A stretch of 64,000 nt of DNA from Serinus canaria. Its lineage: Eukaryota; Chordata; Aves; Passeriformes; Fringillidae. The notes beneath the pieces are model-generated. The model did no database searches. It saw only the letters and a list, made by a program, of their open reading frames with translations, and was not told the DNA's origin. The stretch covers positions 52,885,180 to 52,949,179 of the forward strand of contig NC_066314.1 of assembly GCF_022539315.1 (NCBI RefSeq), written 5' to 3'. The translations under genes and the position numbers were made by a program. Positions 52,501 to 64,000 of the stretch are shown here, in pieces (the first letter of the stretch is position 1; the number at the start of each line of letters is the position of its first letter).

Positions 52501-55500
52501 TCAGAATACACTTCACCACTTCTGCTTAGGTTAATGTAATCTTTGATTCTTTGTGTCAGTTGAGCTTATGACTTCTGCCAGATCACAAATCCAGAAGTTC
52601 TCTGGTTCTATCAGTGACTGAATTCCCCATCCTCACCAGTGCCATCTCATATGTGAACATCACAGCTCTCAGGGGACATTTGGAAAAGGGTCACAAAGAC
52701 CCTTTCTCTGCACTGTGACTCCTGACCTAGGTCCCTATTATCCACCAGCTGTTACCAAGACAGGAGCTGATCCCCCTCTCACATACAGATGAAGAGTACT
52801 GGAGTTTCCGTAACACAGGCTGCATGTGCAGTGGATAAACTAAGAGAACAGTCCTGTACAAGATAAGAACAGTGTACATCATTCATTATCATGGGTATGC
52901 TAACAAGATTATATTTAAGTTTTTATGTTAAAAAAAAAAAAGCCTAAAAAAACCAAACAAATAAATAAAACCCCAAACCAAAGCTGTGGAAACCTGTTAC
53001 AGGTGATGGCTTACTGCTAGACCTGCAATTTACATGCGAGTTCCCTCAGAAAAAGGTCATTCTGACTTTTGCATTCTTCCCATTGATTTCATTGACCCCT
53101 ACTCTCTTTAGCTACTTGACCTTTAGTCCTGTCATCCTCATCCTAGAAGAACAGGAGGAGAACATTAATTCAGAGTGGATCTAAACAGTTATTTGGAATC
53201 CACTTGTCTGATTAATCTTCCCCTCTCTGGCCTACATTTGCCCTTTCTGGCTCCCCAGCAGACACCTGTCTTTCAGTGAAAGATTGATTGTGCCCCTGTG
53301 ACCAGCTTTATCTTTTGAAGAGGAAATTTCTGATGAGTTCAACATTGGAGTTAATTCATGTCCTGCTTGCTCACTTAGCTTATTATTGCATCTGAATTTG
53401 CAGACATGTCTGTGCTCTTGGGGCTGTAAACTAATTATATTTACTTCATTGGTAATTATGTGGTTAGCAAAAAAGTAGTGTCTTCTTAGCAAATGTCTTT
53501 TCCTTAGTACATCAGTTTCAAGCATTGTCTGGTCACTTTCCCTCATCTTATTGCCCAATTTCTTCTTTAGCTGTGTCTTACTGATCACTCACAATTTCCC
53601 ATCTACTTTAGAGTCAGTTATTTCACTAAATCTGTCTCGAGACTGTTTTTCATCTGTCTCAGGGCATAGCTTGCACTTCCCTTTGGTGTTAGTTAGTGTA
53701 AACATTCCATATGTTGGCAATCTTACAGCCTACTGTTTTTAAAACATTTTTATCTCAGAAGTTACTTCATATGTAGAATAGAGACAGCAAAGAACAAAAA
53801 GTTGCTTCTGGAGTTCTCTCTCTGTAAGCCCTTCTGCCTCTGCCCATTGCTGTGCTGGCATGACTGTGGGATGTGCACTTGGGTCAACTGCCCATTCAAG
53901 CACAATATTTATATTGCGTTTTGTGTCCTTCAGTTCTTCACCTTTGTTCTGTTCTTTGGGTCATTCTCATTGTCTCAATTCACATTGCTGTCTCTTCTCT
54001 CTATTCTTTTTTCATTTTTAAAGAGCAACAATAGCAAAAAAAAAAAAACCAAACCAAAAACCCAAAGAAAGGACACACCACCAACACCAAAACACTGCTT
54101 ATTCAGTCATTCTTGTAAATTTGTGCAGACTCTTATTCAGACTGTGTGTTCTCATTGTTAAGCATTAGCAATATGACTTAACAAACCTTTTGTTTAGGTC
54201 CATCTATTTCACAGTATCACACTAAACTTGATCTCAGTTTAGAAATTTGAAATAGAAATTTGGAGTTGCAAGGAGTGGTCCTGCTCTTTCTCCCTTCCAA
54301 ACCCTGAGAACACTTGTGCAAGGTTACATGAGGGGATGTAATGGATAGGACACAACCCCTTTTCACTCCCTGAAAAAAATGTTTTCCATCAAATCAGCAG
54401 ATTTTTGGTGCCATAAACTCACTCATGGAACTGGTTCAAGAAAGAAAATGTGAATGTGTAGGTGACAGTAGGATAAAGAAGAGCTGTGGCATTTGGCAGG
54501 AGCTCACCTTTAGGATTAAGCATTTGCAAGATTACTTTTTTAAACAGGGATTTTTGGGATATTTTTCCAAAACTTTTTCAAAAGAGAGAAGAAGCTAAAC
54601 TCTCCACAGCCTGCCATTTTGTTCATTTTGCATATATATATATAAAAAGGATGCAATGGAGATTCTTATCAGCAGTTCCTGAAACAACAGCTGTACTATC
54701 TAAACTTACTAGATGTATTTGCAGCGCTTTCACTGTAGTTTGAACATTATAAAATATTTATAGTGTGATTGAGATAAAGTGCCTCATTGTATTTCTCATT
54801 TTAAATTAGCATTTCTTTTAATACTTTGTTCCTTTCACTACTATCACAAAATGGAAAAGAAATTGAATTGAAATCTACTGAAAAGGAATTAGCAAAAGAT
54901 GAAAAATATATGAATGAAGTCTTTCTATTTTTTGAGAAGTATGTTATCTTACAAATTGGTACTGTATAGGAAAAGCCACTAAAATTTATGCTCAACATGT
55001 AAAAAATGTTCTGTTATCTCAAAAATGAAGTTATTTTAAACACAGTCATACTGCAGTGGTTTTTTATTGTTCATCAGATCTTGTCTAACTCAAAAAAAAG
55101 CAAAAGTAGGAAATACATTATATAAGAGTGAGTATGTACTTTTAAATTTCTTGGAATAATTTATTTGCTATCTTTCAGCTACTACATTAAGACTGGACTT
55201 ACATCATTTTTAGAATCAGAAATCTCTAGCTGTACTGTATAAATGAAAAGTTAGAATGTTAAACAGTATTACATTCTAGCATTTCTTATTTTCAGAATTT
55301 AAGTACCATAGAAACAAGCTTAGCCTAAAGGGATCTTCCAGCCACTGATCTAATCACTGGTGGTGCTTGGACATTCCAGGAATGTAAGGTGGCTCCGATA
55401 TCTTGCGGAGCAAGCTAATGGTAAATAAGTTACTATGTAAAACTCCATCAAATTTAGCTGCTTTTGGAAGGATAATGTAAGTATGATGTAAAATCAAAAG

Positions 55501-58500
55501 CAATGTTTAACTTTTTAAAGATATATCTTGCTTTTAATCAAAGTGTCTTATTTTATTAGCTGAATTATTCCTGGGTATTTTCAAATAATACCATTTTAAC
55601 CCTAAATGTCTGAATTTGTCTTCTGATTTTGGTAGGTAAATACTGGAAAAATGGATTCTCCCATTGAGAAATGGAACCTAATAATTGGCAATTTGGCCTT
55701 AAAACAGGTAAATATAATGGGTTTATTGGATTAATTCTTGGAAGTGAGTGAAGTTATTGAAAAAGTAAAATCACAAACACTGTTAAGTATGGAGATGAAC
55801 AGTGTTAATGGGAGAGTAGCTCTACTAGACTGGCTCTTCTCTAAAACAATCTGAGCTTATATTTATTAGAAATAGAACTAAAATAATATCTGTGACTGTA
55901 CCAAGGGTATTTCCTTTATAATTTTTCCTGAGAAAGAATATGAGGGTGATTGGAGAAAAATTTCACATTTGTCAAAGCCTTTTAAATGTTGACCTTTCAA
56001 ATGTTTCTAGTACCGTATTTGCATTGGATTCAATGTTTAAAGAAGTGTGGGATAGAACTTTTGGATAATAAACAATATTTTTGATAGCTGGGTTATTTGA
56101 GGGAAGGCGTGCATTCTCTCCAGAGCAGATGTTTCTTGAGAGCTATTTCCTATTCATAAGTTATAATATAACATTCCTAAAACACAGGTGAAATATTTAT
56201 GTTGTGGCTTCCCTACTTTAAGTGGTTTAGAAGCTTCTTTAGGCATTGGCTTCTTGTAAGTTCTGAGCTCCTCTTCCTAATTTTGCTTTTGCTATTCTGG
56301 AGTCTTTAAAATGCTGGTAAAAACTTTTCTGCTGGCCTAAGATTTTTCTTCATCATCCAAGTTTGTCATCCTCTCTACAGAATAGATGAGCATGCTCCTG
56401 TTATACCTGACATGTTAATGTAGGTAGGAGGAAAGGCTAGCAGGAAATGATTCTGTGGTCCTCCTGTCTGTCAATTATTTTATGAATTCACTTTCTTTTC
56501 CAGGTTCAGGCAACAGTAGTTGGTTTTCTGGCAGCAGTGGCAGCAGTAATATTGGGCTGGATTCCAGAGGGCAAATACCGCTTTGATCATTCAGTCCTTT
56601 TGTGTTCTAGCAGTGTAGCAACTGCCTTCATAGCTTCTCTTTTGCAAGGTAAAGGGAGTGCATGTATTACTTTGTGGGATTTATTTCTGTGGATGCAGAA
56701 TGTGTCTTATGTTGTATTCATTTAAAATTTCAATCCAGTAAGGTACAATACATCTGAAAGCCACCTGAGGATAAGATGCCCATTTGCAATTTCCATATAG
56801 GTGGGCATGTTGTATTCCTCTCCTGTCGCAGTCTTTGAAAAGTTTTTGATTTTCATGACCTCCTGAGCATAACTAAACAAAAGAGTAAGGTCTTGAGGCT
56901 TTACCTACTATGATGCACAACTTCCTCCCCCTGCCTTTATATTCATTAATATACAAAATATAGTCTTACTACTAAGAAGGTAAAACTTGTTTATAAGTAC
57001 ACTGAAGTGATCCTGGATGTTAGCTTAACTGAATTCAGAGTTCCAGGTTGCCCGTGCTGATTGTGTGTTAGTTTGTGCTCTGCTTTGTGGCTGAAGTGAA
57101 CAATTTGGCTCATTATTTGAAGGGTTTGGACCAAGTTCAAGTCCAGCTCTACAAACAGTGCCAGGGTCTGTCTGGAGCAATATGGCATGATGAATTTAAT
57201 TCTCTTCCTAATTGTCAGGAAACATTTAACCATAAAACATTGTACTTAATGGACCTGAAGGGGAGGAGGAAAGTACCTTTACTTGTGACATGTTCTTAAC
57301 GAAAATACGTGGTCAATAGTCTTAAGAATAGTAAGTCAAGTAAAATGGGTAACTTCCTTGTTTTACTGCTTTGCTATGCTTACATATGTGAAAATTACAA
57401 AATAGTTAAAGTTTTGCACAGAATTAAGAGCACACGTGTTTTTTTAGAGACTAGAAAGCCACTGAGTTTGATCAATTGCAGAATTAAGGGCAGCAAGAGA
57501 ACTGTGGAACATGAGTGCATATTTTACACTTCTCATGTATGATTTGGACATGAAGAGAAACTTAGTTTTTTGTCCTGGTGATGGGTCAGTACAGGAAATT
57601 ACTTTCTAAGCTTTGTCCTCCTACATATGAAATAGGTGCTTTTGAAATATTGTCATACAGGATCATGCCAGTTTTATCTTTAGAGAATTTCCTGGTGTCT
57701 GTAACTCCTTAGGCTACAATTCCTTATGGCTCCTTAAACTCTTTAGTTTCTCTGAAAGTGAACTCCTAATGTAGCATACCATGCATAATATAACATAAAT
57801 GATAGCATATACGGTTGAAATTCTTATGTATAATATATGATGAGAGGGAAGTCCTAGGGTCCCAGGACGAGGGAAGAGAATCTTGACTCCATGTTTTAGA
57901 AGGCTAATTTATTATTTTATGATATATATTTTATTAAAAGAAAATGATATCTTAAAACTATACTAAAGAATAGAAGAAAGGATTTCATCAGAAGGCTAGC
58001 AAAGGAAGGAATGGAATGGAATGGTAATAAAATCTTGTGACTGACCACACAGTCTGAGACAGCTGAGATTGGCCAGTAATTGAAAACAACCACACTGAAC
58101 CAATCCAAGATGCACCTGTTGCATTCCACAGCAGCAGATAATTATTGTTTACATTTCATTTCTGAGGCCTCTTAGCTTCTCGAGAGAAAAGATCCTAGCA
58201 AAAGGATTTTTCATAAAATATGTCTGTGACAGGAAATTACTCAGGTTGTGCCAAAGACTTGTTTGTAACCATGCACATTTAATTTTTTTGTAGCCAATTA
58301 CATTTTGTAAGGAGATTACTCTTCAGAAGTTAGTGTTGATGTTTATAGAAAAAAAAATACAAATTAACACCTCTAATTAATTTTTTCAAGTGTGCAGCAA
58401 ATAATATTTTTTATATGTTGTCTTGGGTTTAATTTATTATGTAGCTTCTTGGTGTTTGATGCTAACTCCATTATAGCCTTGTGCAATATTAGATGTCAAA

Positions 58501-61500
58501 GTATTTAATCTTATGTTGTTTTCAGCCTCGGTTGATTAAAATATTAGTCAGGTGAAGTTACCAGGGTTGGAAAAGGACACACTTTATATTTTTTTCTTCA
58601 GGAGATAGTTGCCTACAATAGTGCTAATTCTAGTCATAAGCAAAATAGTTTATTGTACAGATGGTTCTTGGGTTTTTTTGTGTGGGCTTACTGTGTTTTT
58701 TTAAAATGTATACATCCATTTTTTAAAATGGCTAAAACTTAAAGACACAGTCTTCAATCAGGTGGGAAGACCAATAATCCTGGGAAAAAAAGCGCTGACT
58801 TCTTATTTAGTAAGTTTGAAATTGTCATAATCTTGGGATTTTCTGTGGAACAGTGGATGCAGTTACTGAACTGTCTTCTTTGTTGAATTTAGGAGTAATA
58901 ATGGTTGGAGTTATTGTTGGATCCAAGAAGACTGGTATTAATCCTGACAATGTTGCAACTCCTATTGCAGCAAGTTTTGGAGATCTCATCACCCTTGCCA
59001 TATTAGCATGGATAAGTCAGGGTCTGTACACTTGCCTTGGTAAGTGTGCTCTTAAATGTGTATGACTCCCTAGGAACCTTTTTTGGGTTAAGAGGGTGGG
59101 GAGAAGGCTGGGAGGGGAAAGGTTCAGCAAACCTTTTAATCTGACTTACTTTTTTGTCAACATTTATACCATTAAATATTGTGTTGTCTATAACTTATCA
59201 GAGATGCTGATATCATCACATACAGTCTTTACAGCTCATTGTCCGAACTTTTTCATACTCACAACAATTTTCTGTATTACAACATCAGCCAGAAAAAGTA
59301 TCAATTAAGACACAAGCTACCATGGTGTGAATTGCAGGTATTTTTTCAGTGTTTGGTTTTTCATGTTTACAAAGTGTTGTCATGATGTCAACTTAAATGT
59401 ATCAGTGAGCAAAAGAAGTATTTTTAAATATTTTCTGTATTTTTGTTAAAACTTAAATAGTATTTTTTGTTTCATGAAAAAATCCTCCGTCCTATATTCT
59501 AAAAACTGTATTTCTCAAATACTTCTTTTAAATGCCTCTTTTAAGGATGTTTGTAAATTCACAGTAAAAATTGATGAAGATATTTTTTTAGCATCTCTTC
59601 TTTCTTTTCTTCTGATGAGAAAAAGTCCAATAATGTGCTATTCCTGTTAATCTATCAAGCTAAACAAAAAGCACTCAGCCCCCCCAAAAGAGATGGATAA
59701 AGAAACTTGGACTTTTTTCTTCCTTTGAAGAAGCACGCATTTCCAGAAATTTACATTTCTAGATACAGGTGTTTGAATGTATCTCAGAGGAATAAAAAAA
59801 GAAGTGGGTACAGTTTGAACTGATCCTTTGCTGCTTTAATAGCTGTCATGACCACTTATTTTGCTCTCCCACTGCAGCTGGAAAGCAGATCCTACACGTT
59901 AGGGGTAAGAATCAGTATGCTTCCAAGAGTTACTCCCAATTTTCTGTCTATAATGTCTTCTGGAAATACTTCTCTTTTGGTGAAGTATGTAATTAACTAG
60001 TTACAACTAACACGACTCATTCTGCTCTTTGTATTTTTTTTTTTTCAATGTCTTTGTATTCTATGGTTTTGTAAACAAGAAAGTCTTTCTAAAGAAAGGA
60101 CATGCCATGAAGCCCTTGGAAATAGGTGGTCTCCAAGATGCATGTGTCTGAACTATGAAACAGTAACAAGGAATAAAAGTATTAGATCACCCTCAGCTCA
60201 GGGGAGGTAGATCAAGTTGTGAATGACAGGCAAGAGGCAGTCAGAGAATAATTAGACAACAGGTTAAAAAAAGTTAAAGAAATTTTTTTACTCAATACAT
60301 GAGTGGGATGTGAAACTTACTGATGTGATCTATCAAGGGGACCAGAGTGATTTTAGAAAACTTCGGATAAACCAGTCAGAGAGGAATCCTTTGAGGAGCA
60401 TTGACCAGACAGATGTAGAGACTTGAGAGATGGAATCCCTGATGCAAACTACAGCAGAAGCTGGCAGAGCATGCTGAAAGAACCATCACTCTAAACATGT
60501 CATTTTTATTTTCTTCTCCCCATAATTGAACTGTTGACAAAGGATACTAGACTACATGAGAACTGTGCCTCATGCAGCACAGTTATTCTTATGTTCTTTC
60601 TATTGTTTCTGTGCTTTCTCAACGCTAAAATAAGAAGCACAATGGGAATGTTTAAAAGAAATCTTCAGTTTATAGGGTAGTAATGAAACTGGTGGAATTC
60701 ACTTCTGGACTGTGTTCAGAATTAAACATTTTTCCCTGTGGTTTATTAGCCTAATGAAATGGTCTGAAACAAAATAAGTTTCTGGCTGCTTTCTGCAAGG
60801 CATGAGTTGTTTTCAGACAACAAGACTGGAAGGATGTACAAGCTTTATGTTTGTCTGTAACAGAGGTGTACAGCTTTTGGGTTGATACCATACTTTCTGG
60901 CATACCCTGAAGAGACAGGAGAAAACATTTTTACCGAGGCCAGGGCCAAATGAAACACCCTGTTTGGCCACCATCATATATAATTTTTTAAAGGTTCATC
61001 TAAGTGCTTTATAAATAATGACAAAATTATCAAGCATGGGGATTTAAATAGTGAAAAGTTAGCAATTCTTAACAGCTCCCAAAAAAGAGCTGTAAATCCT
61101 TGTCAAATAGCTGGGGGAAAGTACTAGAGGACTCCCCAGGACTGTCGCTAGGACCTGGCACGTTCCCTCCAACAGAGCACAAGAAGTGCTCTGGAATAGG
61201 AACACTCAGTAAATTAAATGTAGAGCTCTGTGTTGCCTATTATTTGTCAGCAATGATTTGGAAACTTCTTTAAAGCTTTCCACTTTTCTCACAGAATATG
61301 CATTTAGCTCTTGTATGTATTTGATCCAGGTTGAGAAGACAAATTGTGTGATTCACATTATTGTTTTCAGGTCCTTTTTAGTTGCTTTGAAGCAGTACAT
61401 TTCCAGTTTACCTCTAAATTTTTAATAGAGGCTGCATTATTTGAGCAAGATGTCTTTTTTCATGTATGCTGCCTGCTATAAATCTAAGAAAAATAGGGTG

Positions 61501-63700
61501 CAATGAGCTCTAAAAGAGAATTGATTTATTTTCTCTTCCCATTCTTCCACTATTGTAAAATGCATTTGGTTCATCTGTGAATTAAATATGAAGAGGAAGA
61601 TGTCTATCCTTTTCTTTAAAGCTGCATCTCAAGGTTAATATTTTTTTATTTTTGTAGGAAGATGTTCTACCAGTAGAGTCTGCCATAGATTTGAAAAGAG
61701 AAAAAGTCCCTCACTGTTCCCAAGAGTTAGACTGGAGCTGAGTGTTCTCATGGTCCACCTCTTAGGTTACAAAAAGAGGTTAAAGGAGGAAAAAAAGGCC
61801 CACCAAAGGAAGAAGGAGATAATACACTGTAGAATAACTAGATAAGGACAGGAAAAAGTTACTTCTCTGTTGGGCTTTGTCTTGTTCTCACTCTAATAGC
61901 TTTCTACTTTTAGTTTACCCAGGGAAACATAACTTACTATGTTATGTAAATTACCTTACAACCTCTGGCTCTGCTGCAGAGGTTGTTCATGCAGAAGGGT
62001 AGCAACTTCTAAAAATTCTACAGCAGTTCTTTCAGGAGATCTACTAAGGTAACATCAAAGTAGTAATTTCTTGGATTTGCAGCTATTGTAATAATGCATG
62101 GGTGAGGATGTGTTTTATATTCCAGCTATTCCTCTTTGGTAGTGTTTGTGTGATCTATATTAATTATTTCAACCTGTTAATTTAAAATATATTTTGCTCT
62201 AAGACTTGTCTAAAATTTGAAGGTTTTGTCAAAATCTGTTTTAGCATTAGGTACATGACACACTTCTCATAAAGCAAATATTCAAAAATGGAATATTTGT
62301 ACAGTTTATACATATATATTTGCCATTAGGATAAATTTTCCATTATTTACCTCACTGTTGAATTCGGAAGTCTTGGATCACTGTAGTAGCTTCTGTGAGG
62401 GTGGGATTATAAAACCAAGTAATCAGAAAAAAGTAGTGTTCTTTCTGTGGAAGCAGCTGTTCACTTTACAGTCTCAGCTTTATGATGGTACTCACCAGTG
62501 TTTGCAGTTGTATTCCTATGAAATAGGATGGAATTGTCCTATTTCATAGGACAATTGTCCTGCCCTGTGGGTAGGGGCAGGCAGCAGAATTGCCTGTTAA
62601 TTCTCAGACTCAGACTGGCTATTAAACAACTGAGCTATTGATATAAATGTCTCAATTTTGCACATTGTACTTGAATCTTTTTAGATATGCTATTTGTGGA
62701 AATTTACCTGCTTTGGGAAGAAGGGAGTCTACAGCTGCTAAGAATTTGGATATAAACAAAATGCATTTTCCTTATGTTCAGTTTCTTTTAAAAATTTTTC
62801 TTCAGTTACAAAATAACGTTTTGTATTCTACATCCTTACTGTATTTTTTATCATAAAGCATCATACAAAAATCCTTTTCAAAATTCCTTCTTTGTACTGA
62901 TGGTTCTGTCCTTGAGAAGATGAGACACAATGATCACAGATGGCAGATATTAACCATTTTGCTTAGTGAGGTTGTTGAAACTTCAGGTGTAATGGTAATG
63001 AAGACTGTATGGCAATGAAGACTGTATGCACAATTGTATGGCACAGCTCATAATTTATTTTAGAATTATAAATTAAGAAAAACATGTAGGAATATTTGGA
63101 GAGTAAAAGAGGGCTTTTTTTCTTTATTATTATTTTAGAGACATATTACTATGTATCTCCTTTGGTTGGTGCTTTTTTTTTGGCTCTGACTCCAATGGGG
63201 ATTGTCATAGCTGCCAAACACCCAGCTACCAGAACTGTCCTCCACTCAGGATGGGAGCCTGTTGTAACTGCCATGATTATAAGCAGGTAGGTTTCTTTGT
63301 CTTGCTGCATGGAAGCATCTTGATAGTCCTCCTCTATCTCTGTCTATCTTACTTGATTGTACTTGAGAGACACAATTAAGAGCCTCTAGAATTTGGGCTT
63401 TGAAATGTTAGCACTGATCTGAGAGATTATTTAATCCAGTGAAAGTTATGAATCTTAAAAGTAGAGGAATTGGCTAATACTCTGTGGTCTTTGTTATACA
63501 AGAGCCAATTTTAATAAGTGAATAGCTATAATGATGTTACTCTGTAGCTCACAATGAGCTAATAATCTTATATTTAATGGTCTTGCTTGCCTTATTGTAA
63601 ATATTGTACTTTCTTTTCAGTATTGGTGGCCTTATTCTGGACACAACAGTATCTGATCCTAACTTGGTTGGAATTGTTGTTTATACCCCAGTAATTAATG
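49018..63700 (+). CDS. SLC41A2: SLC41A2, MgtE-type magnesium transporter (partial; 3' end outside window)
   Basis: SLC41A2 is a plasma-membrane Mg2+ (and other divalent cation) transporter related to bacterial MgtE. Exons 49018-49572, 50788-50895, 55636-55707, 56504-56648, 58893-59039, 63139-63286 and 63621-63700 join in phase to 1255 nt (418 codons plus one base) of the roughly 573 expected. The N-terminal cytosolic region (about 1-155) is Ser/acid-rich. Membrane segments follow from about 160 ([20 protein letters not shown]). The first MgtE unit has the signature [20 protein letters not shown] with Asp in the PxxxxxGD motif, and the second repeat begins near VYTPVIN. All seven phases fit. 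The gene is divergent from NOPCHAP1; the remaining exons lie to the right. Confidence 0.96.
49573..50787 (+). other. SLC41A2 intron after the first coding exon
   Basis: 1.2 kb AT-rich intron with no recognised element. Confidence 0.5.
50788..50895 (+). CDS. SLC41A2: SLC41A2 exon (residues 186-221)
   Basis: Encodes [20 protein letters not shown] and [16 protein letters not shown]; the [13 protein letters not shown] segment is an MgtE-family hallmark. Phase 0 on both sides. Confidence 0.97.
50896..55635 (+). other. SLC41A2 4.7 kb intron
   Basis: Contains a 13-bp inverted repeat at 51373, T- and A-rich tracts, and an old LINE-like stretch around 51640-52140 that I could not classify. No exon recognised. 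Confidence 0.45.
51373..51402. repeat. Perfect 13-bp inverted repeat, 4-base loop
   Basis: TTTTTTGTGTGTG, TTGG, CACACACAAAAAA. Confidence 0.9.
55636..55707 (+). CDS. SLC41A2: SLC41A2 exon (residues 222-245)
   Basis: Encodes [20 protein letters not shown] and ALKQ. Phase 0 on both sides. Confidence 0.97.
56504..56648 (+). CDS. SLC41A2: SLC41A2 exon (residues 246-293)
   Basis: Encodes the membrane segments [20 protein letters not shown] and [14 protein letters not shown]. Acceptor TTTTCCAG, phase 1 donor GTAAAG. Confidence 0.97.
57841..58231 (-). mobile_element. LTR (solo, antisense) of a passerine-type endogenous retrovirus
   Basis: On the minus strand the element starts TGTCACAGACATATTTTATG and ends near CTTCCCTCTCA, with a polyadenylation signal (TTAATAAAATATATATC) in the expected 3' part. 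The sequence resembles an LTR type I associate with songbird genomes. No clear target-site duplication is visible, so the ends are approximate. No retroviral coding sequence is attached. Confidence 0.65.
58893..59039 (+). CDS. SLC41A2: SLC41A2 exon (residues 294-342), MgtE signature
   Basis: Encodes [24 protein letters not shown] sequence and [19 protein letters not shown], the ion-pathway signature of the family. Phase 1 donor GTAAGT. Confidence 0.97.
60180..60600 (+). repeat. Ancient CR1/L3-like LINE 3' end
   Basis: Diverged matches to the 3' end of old amniote CR1 elements: GTGGGATGTGAAACTTACTG, AGGATACTAGACTACATGAG and the terminal ATTCTTATGTTCTT. Located in the intron after the MgtE-signature exon of SLC41A2. 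Confidence 0.65.
62514..62551. repeat. Perfect 15-bp inverted repeat, 8-base loop
   Basis: TCCTATGAAATAGGA, TGGAATTG, TCCTATTTCATAGGA. A second, overlapping inverted repeat (AATTGTCCTAT, TTC, ATAGGACAATT, 62532-62556) shares the right arm, so two mutually exclusive hairpins are possible. Confidence 0.9.
63139..63286 (+). CDS. SLC41A2: SLC41A2 exon (residues 343-391)
   Basis: Encodes [20 protein letters not shown] and [20 protein letters not shown]. Phase 2 donor GTAGGT. Confidence 0.97.
63621..63700 (+). CDS. SLC41A2: SLC41A2 exon (residues 392-418), last in window
   Basis: Encodes [20 protein letters not shown] and YTPVIN. Phase 1 donor GTAAGA; the next exon should begin GIGGNL and is beyond 64000. 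Confidence 0.97.
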
Positions 63701-64000
63701 GTAAGACTCTGACAGGATTAATTGCTACTATATGTCAATTGATATACCTTGTTTTGAGAATTGTCTGTTACAGTAAATTTCTCTTATGCTAAATAATATC
63801 TGGAATATTAATTTCAAGTTTTGATTTTGATGTCAACAGCTGTTTATTTGAACACCTGAGAAGTGCTTCCTGTTTTCACTACAACCACTGAAACATAATA
63901 GAGAATGTGAGAAGTAGAAACCTCAAGTATGCATTAACAAACTGAAAGTATAAATATTGAAGTAGTATATTAAAATATTAAATTATCAAATATTATATTG

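Overview
This is ordinary vertebrate nuclear DNA, almost certainly from a bird and probably a passerine. The evidence is: genes split into many small exons by GT-AG introns with a few kilobases or less between them, truncated CR1 LINE copies ending in the usual GATTCTGTG tail, two LTR copies of types I associate with songbird genomes, and protein sequences close to, but clearly diverged from, the mammalian orthologues. There is no prokaryotic, plasmid or CRISPR content.

Layout. 1-4.2 kb: upstream intergenic DNA with a possible decayed retro-pseudogene at the left edge and a CR1 copy just before a CpG-rich promoter. 4.6-34.0 kb (+): complete ALDH1L2, mitochondrial 10-formyltetrahydrofolate dehydrogenase. 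All 23 coding exons can be placed and join in phase to 922 codons plus a stop. 36.3-39.5 kb (-): complete NOPCHAP1 (C12orf45), four coding exons, 159 residues, a chaperone for box C/D snoRNP assembly. 39.8-42.1 kb: a CR1 copy and intergenic DNA. 42.1-64 kb (+): SLC41A2, an MgtE-type Mg2+ transporter. Its CpG-island first exon and seven coding exons (418 codons plus one base) are present, and the last quarter of the protein lies beyond the right edge.

The order ALDH1L2 / NOPCHAP1 / SLC41A2, with the first two convergent and the last two divergent, is the arrangement I know from human chromosome 12. The three genes work in unrelated pathways (mitochondrial one-carbon metabolism, snoRNP assembly, magnesium transport), so this is conserved synteny and not an operon-like unit.

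I found no new molecular system. The points most worth a second look are: a GC-AG intron in ALDH1L2; a sequence matching the ATF4/CEBP composite element 32 bases before the ALDH1L2 start codon; a CCCCT repeat of about 125 bp in the same promoter; an 86-base candidate intron and 87-base symmetric exon that would keep the SLC41A2 leader open in frame with the canonical start; an intact solo LTR with a 5-bp target duplication in ALDH1L2 intron 5; repeat tracts lying against NOPCHAP1 splice acceptors; and several perfect inverted repeats. Exon boundaries were placed by eye from splice consensus, phase continuity and remembered human orthologues; no alignment was run.
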